Source: Limonium bicolor (lineage: Eukaryota; Streptophyta; Magnoliopsida; Caryophyllales; Plumbaginaceae). From it: DNA of 64,000 bases. The first letter of the stretch is position 1, and each line of letters opens with the position of its first letter. The stretch lies in contig CM041779.1 of the NCBI GenBank assembly GCA_023374045.1, positions 267,850,131 to 267,914,130 on the forward strand. Reading direction: 5' to 3'. Below are positions 59,277 through 64,000 of this stretch, piece by piece. A program made the position numbers and the translations under genes. The notes under the pieces were generated by a model. That model saw only the letters and a list, made by a program, of their open reading frames with translations, was not told the DNA's origin and did not search any database.

Positions 59277-62200
59277 TGTAACACCCCAACTACAACCATA
59301 CATTTAACAACACATTGCAGCGGAAACTCAACTCATCACATTACTTATTTCAATGGTGTTACACGCCGTTAACCACCCACGTGGCTGACAAGGCTAATAC
59401 ATGTACTTTGTATCGGTCTGATGGACTAGACTCCCGAGCAACTACACGTTACATTTGCTTCCCTTAACAACAACCCATATACTTTATACATTCCAACCGT
59501 ACCAAGTATTTACAAACTAATGCCGATAACAATTTCGGTCTTACTACGCCTACAATGCTTACGCCATTTAAATGGCTACCCATGTATAAACATCTACCCC
59601 GTCCTACTCTCGAACGGCTTCCAGCTCCTTGTACCTGAAATAGAAAAGGAGAGAAAGGGTGGCCCCCAAGGGGCTCAGCACCTTTGCTGGTATGGTAATC
59701 CCGCAGCCCACATGCTACCGGGCCACGCACAACTAATTGTCATCTTAGCATGCAGTTGATTATATTTAAATCATGCATACAAACCATAAACACACAACAC
59801 TTTGCATACACCCAACAATAGGGCTCAACATATATCCAACACATCCACGCTTAACAAATCATCCAATGATTCCTTTAACCCTAGAGTGGCTCTCCTCTAA
59901 AACGGAGTTACTTCCTTAATGAACGACACATACCCATTAATCGGGTTATCCTTAAACGCCTCTTGTCACAAACTGGGATTCATTTCCATGATCCACACAC
60001 TCCATATCCTACAACATATCTCATTCCTCACATAACAAAACATAACAAAACCTTTCTTGTTTCGGCGTACACATGATAACATCGCATTCATTTTAAACAC
60101 CTAACGTATACATATCATAGCATAGCAAGGGAAATTGCCTAGCACAATAACAACACAAAACACCATAAGGTCGGTTCACACAAGGAACCTTCCACCATAG
60201 TTAGTATACATAGTGAGCCTAGAGATTAATGCCAATCTCATGCTAAGCTCGTTACCAACCTCGTTACCGTCCAGTTATATCGAACGGTTAACTTAAACCC
60301 AAGGTGTGTCGGATATAGTAATCCCAAGCACACCGAAATAACATTTGTATGCCCCTGTGGCCCGACGTGAGTCAGTAAACTAGCTTTGGATAAGCTAAGG
60401 GAAGATTGAAACCAAATTGGAATACAACCTATACATACACCAAGAGAGTCGAACCGGATATGACATCGACTCCCGTCCTCACACGCGTGGCCGGAACATG
60501 ACGGACTCCTCACCCCCCATTAGTACATATATACTTATAAATAAGTAGTTAGAGATCCATTATGGAGCCTACCACATCCACACACCATACGGTATCATAA
60601 CCGAGTTAAGCACACAAGGGAGGTTCACACACTTGCATACAACAACAATATCCAACTAACTCACACATAGCCGTGGTTAGAACGTTCCCAAGGTTTGGGT
60701 CGTTAACTCCGAATACCGATCTCTCTCGTGTTCCTAGTTCTAGTTAGCTAAGGTTCGACACTTATTTGAGGTTAACGGTATCGGAGACCAGATGCGCCAC
60801 ATAAATGAATTACTATAAACTCATTACATGTTTTAATCTTACAAGGTGGCAAACACTCAGAAAAACACATTGGCATACAAGCCGGTGTAATCCGGTAGGA
60901 CACAGGTTGCAAGAAAACCATACCTTTCACCACGGTCCACTATTTTGTGTCCTCCTAGGTTCCTCGAACAAATCCCGTACAACTAGTAACATCACAATTA
61001 CTGTCATTAACATCGGGGTGACATGATTGTTTAATATCTAATGCCCATAGTTAACCCCATCATCCTGTTGTACTTAATTTATTTATGTGATCTTAAGTTC
61101 ACAACTTACACATTCACTCTCACACTTGTTTATACTTCCAATGGCCTTTAAAAGTCACCAAACAAGGCCTAAACATCATCTAAAACCATTACCATTCAAT
61201 TCCCCATCATTAGGAGCCTTAAACAATTTTTTTTTCTTCATTTCTGGTCTGGACCGCCCCTCTGGGGCGATTTCAGGGGCGGTCCACAACAGATGCTACA
61301 CGTTTCTTTTTTTTTTCACTTCTCTGCACTGGACCTCCCCACAGGGGCTAGGGGGGTCCACTGCAGAACCAATTTTCTAATGTGCTTTTCTCCTCTTTAT
61401 GAACTCCAAATTCATCCCAATTTTTTCCTATGCTTTACACATGTTCTCCCACATGTTTTAACATCTTTTGGGCACACTTAAACCCTTTCAAAACATCCCA
61501 AAAATTCCTTAAACTTTTACTCAACTTTTACTAAGTCCTTAACACTTAGAACATTTTTTTCTTACACTTGTAACTTGTATTCTTGCCTAAAACTTCACCT
61601 AACCAAAGTACTCCCTCACTACCTTATAACCACCCTTTTAAACATCATTTGCACTACACTCATCCCCTTTACACACACTCCTCAAGTTTTTCCCACAAGT
61701 TCATAATTAAACCTTCACAAGGCGTTACACTTTCATTGTTCACCAAACTTTGCACAAGACTTTACGACACCTCCACCATCACCTTGGTGTATCAAGAAGT
61801 CATCCATTAGTTCCCTAAATCTCCAAGACTATGCCTAAGGCATCTTAACACCTAAGAACACCATGATTCACCTTCTTCCACCATCTTAACACTTAACAAG
61901 TTCCTAGTACCTTCTAGGTCTTAAAATCTCATTTCATCACATAAACTCCTTTGTTTATCAACTAAATTTTGCCATAGCTTCTCTTGTAAACTCTCACACC
62001 CAAACACTTAGGTTTTCACCTTTAGACAACCAAGAACACTTAATCACTTAATACACATTCCTTACACACAAACATATTGTTTTTCATCCTTTAACCATTC
62101 AAGACATTCATCTTTACAAGAAATGCCCTTTACACACAACTAAGCCTTTAACTACACTACATCACAATATAGTGCATAAACTTAAATTGCTTGGCTCTTA

Positions 62201-63885
62201 GGCCCTTAAATTGCATAAACCTTAAACACTGAATTTCCCACATAATAATGCCTTCAACCTGCAAGTACACACAACAATGCTCCCATGTATTTTTAGTCCA
62301 CCTTGTGGATAGTTTTCTAGCTCATTTCCCATTGGCTCTTTAAGTCATTTATTAAGCAAATATAGCTCAATTTCCTAGTACAATAAACCACATTAAGAGA
62401 GGTCATTTACCTCTTTGTTTTCCAAGCTTTCCCATTTGTTTTCTCTTGTTCTTTCTTGGTTGAAAACCGGCAAGGAGGTTTTACCACTTGTCAATCTTCT
62501 AACCAATACACATATAAGGGTAATGAGCATTAAGTTTAATACTCAAACTCATAGTTAAACCCTAGGTTTACATAAGTGTCTTAAAACACTAAAATTTGAT
62601 GATTACCTTTGGAATTCGAAAGAGAGCTTGGTTAAGTGGTAAGATAGGACTCCTCCTAGTCCCTTTAAGATTGAATTAAGCTAAGAAAATAGCAAGACAA
62701 GACACCATTGTAAGGTGAATTTTCGGTTATACAAGAAAATGGTGGGGACTTGGATTTTCTTTGATTTTCCTTACCTTGAAACAAAGGAGAATGACAAGGC
62801 ATGGAAATATGAGCTCAAGCTCCTTCAATGGTGAATCTCCATGGCACCGAAATGGAGCTTTTGAAGATTTGAAAAGATAGGAATGTAGAGCTTACTCTAA
62901 CTAAGACAACGGTAGTCTCGGAATTGAATTCGGAGCTTGGAGCCATGAGTTACAAGCATTCAAAGATGGAGAATGGCTACTTGCTGTAGCAAAACGAGAA
63001 TGGAGAAGGGAGGATGAGGTTGGAGACGGTGGGAACCAAAAAGAAAAGAAGAGAAAGTGAGGAGAGAGGTAAGTTTTGGAGATATTTAAGTTATAAAGCA
63101 AAAAGGTAACTTTTACTTACTTTTCTTTCTTTCTTTTAATTGGCAAGCCAAGTGTGATGACTCACACCCATAAAACCGTGGCCCCTTACATATAACATAT
63201 ATATGGCCTTTGTTGACCAATTAAACAACTTATGTTGACTTATAACTTATTTTGAGCACTATTCACAAATTAAGGCACAATTTGTAAGGCACATATTTGT
63301 GAAATTTTTGATTTCCCATTGATTTAGACTTCCTAATGTGATACTAAGTAGTACACATGTATATTTAAGAGTAATGATGGACACTTAGCCACTCAAAACT
63401 CATTTACAAGACAATTTTTCAAAAATGTGTTTTAAGACTCCTTAAAGCACTTTTGTGTCTTAACTTGTTTTCAAGCTTGGTTTTCTTTGGTAATTGATTT
63501 AATATGTTCATTAACATATTTATAAGATATAGGTATGACCATTAGGTCTTATACAAATTTATCCCAAGCTTAGAGCACTTTTAGCCCATATTGACCTTAA
63601 GGTATTTATTTATGTTTTGTTTGGTTCCAATGTCTACCAAGGTTTCCTAAGGACTTAATTAGCCTTATAAAATCATAATTGAATATTATTAAGTCTTGGT
63701 AGGCTCTTTGGGTCCTAACCAAGTTCACTCCAAGCTTAAAGCACGTTTTTGCTCAAACCGTGTCTTAGTGTTTTATTGTGTTTTACCATGGTTTAAATGG
63801 TTCTTTGATGTTTCTAAGGCACTTTTTAGCCTTTAAATACCATAGTTTAACATTTACACAACATACCAAGGTTTGGGGTATTTCA
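59277..63885 (-). mobile_element. Solo LTR (4609 bp, minus strand) inside the LINE
   Basis: On plus TGTAACACCCC...GGGGTATTTCA, flanked on both sides by CTATG (59272-59276, 63886-63890). No internal domain, PBS or second LTR, so it is a solo LTR left by LTR-LTR recombination. Its U3 is closest to LTR A (for example the GGTATTTAAAGGCTAAAAAGTG stretch by eye) and its end has the CCCCCAAGGGGCTCAGC hairpin (59662-59680). In place of the GTCCGACCCA array it has hairpins on GGACCGCCCC (61251-61360). No coding sequence. Confidence 0.95.
61251..61360. repeat. GGACCGCCCC hairpins in the solo LTR
   Basis: GGACCGCCCC (61251-61260) pairs exactly with GGGGCGGTCC (61276-61285). GGACCTCCCC (61331-61340) pairs imperfectly with GGGGGGTCC (61351-61359), with flanking TGCA(C/G)T. 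They are at the LTR position of the palindrome minisatellite, next to an A/T tract as in LTR A. Confidence 0.75.
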
Positions 63886-63890
63886 CTATG

Positions 63891-63931
63891 TCCCTATTTG
63901 CTCTTCCCAAGGGTATTATTGCGAAACTCAA
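63891..63931 (+). pseudogene. LINE ORF2 continuation after the solo LTR
   Basis: Reads SLFALPKGIIAKL in the frame broken at 59276, after the target duplication CTATG. It continues the RT C-terminal region of plant L1 proteins. It stops at the assembly gap. Confidence 0.85.
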
Positions 63932-64000
63932 NNNNNNNNNNNNNNNNNNNNNNNNNNNNNNNNNNNNNNNNNNNNNNNNNNNNNNNNNNNNNNNNNNNNN
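63932..64000. other. Assembly gap (N)
   Basis: 69 unknown bases. The rest of the LINE (C-terminus, poly-A tail, target duplication) cannot be assessed. Confidence 1.

Noticed and set aside
59277..59372. Last 32 codons of the 835-codon LINE frame
   Set aside because: They translate solo-LTR sequence. The LINE frame ends at 59276 and resumes at 63891.

Overview
The window is repeat-dominated plant nuclear DNA. The evidence is plant-type Ty3/gypsy chromovirus proteins, primer-binding sites matching plant initiator-tRNA-Met, a plant L1-type LINE, a hAT MITE and TTTAGGG telomere-like motifs. It looks like intergenic heterochromatin of a large, probably eudicot, genome. I see no ordinary host gene, no tRNA or rRNA gene and no CRISPR array. 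The right end runs into an assembly gap (N from 63932).

Layout. (1) 1-12431: element A, a long-LTR retrotransposon (LTR about 4.4 kb; 5' LTR cut by the window edge) whose 5 kb internal domain has no open gag-pol (a LARD-like non-autonomous element). (2) 12432-20176: element C, minus strand, with one complete 4.66 kb LTR plus part of a related non-coding internal domain, cut by A. (3) 20177-45359: an autonomous Tekay/Del-type chromovirus, plus strand. Its 5' LTR is truncated by C, and it has leader, intron-containing gag, an AlkB-like Fe(II)/2-oxoglutarate dioxygenase cassette, protease, RT, RNase H, integrase, chromodomain-like tail and 3' LTR. Its AlkB cassette is split by (4) 24106-36963: element B, a complete 12.9 kb non-autonomous LARD-like element with a perfect 5-bp target duplication. 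(5) 45360-48898: truncated minus-strand LTR D, interrupted by Tekay. (6) 48899-53699: AT-rich minus-strand LTR-like sequence E, interrupted by D and carrying a 775-bp hAT MITE. (7) 53700-55700: fold-back repeat and a four-copy tandem repeat with telomere-like motifs. (8) 55700-63931: an L1-type LINE whose open ORF2 is split by a 4.6 kb solo LTR (59277-63885) with a perfect 5-bp duplication.

Inferred nesting order, oldest first: E, then D, then Tekay, then C and B (both inside Tekay), then A (inside C). The missing left halves of A, C, Tekay, D and E should lie left of the window.

Most interesting: the Tekay element carries an AlkB-family gene between the gag zinc-knuckle exon and protease. 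The splice donor ending the gag exon is phase-compatible both with the AlkB acceptor and with the protease acceptor. That suggests Gag-AlkB and Gag-Pol could be made by alternative splicing. This copy is dead: several TAG codons, one frameshift, a protease Asp-to-Asn change and the B insertion. The AlkB catalytic residues (HxD, distal H, RxNxTxR) are nevertheless still readable. Secondary themes are structured, covarying nucleic-acid elements shared by autonomous and non-autonomous members: a hairpin overlapping the PBS, palindrome minisatellites in the LTRs, a U3 inverted repeat and a 3' hairpin array.
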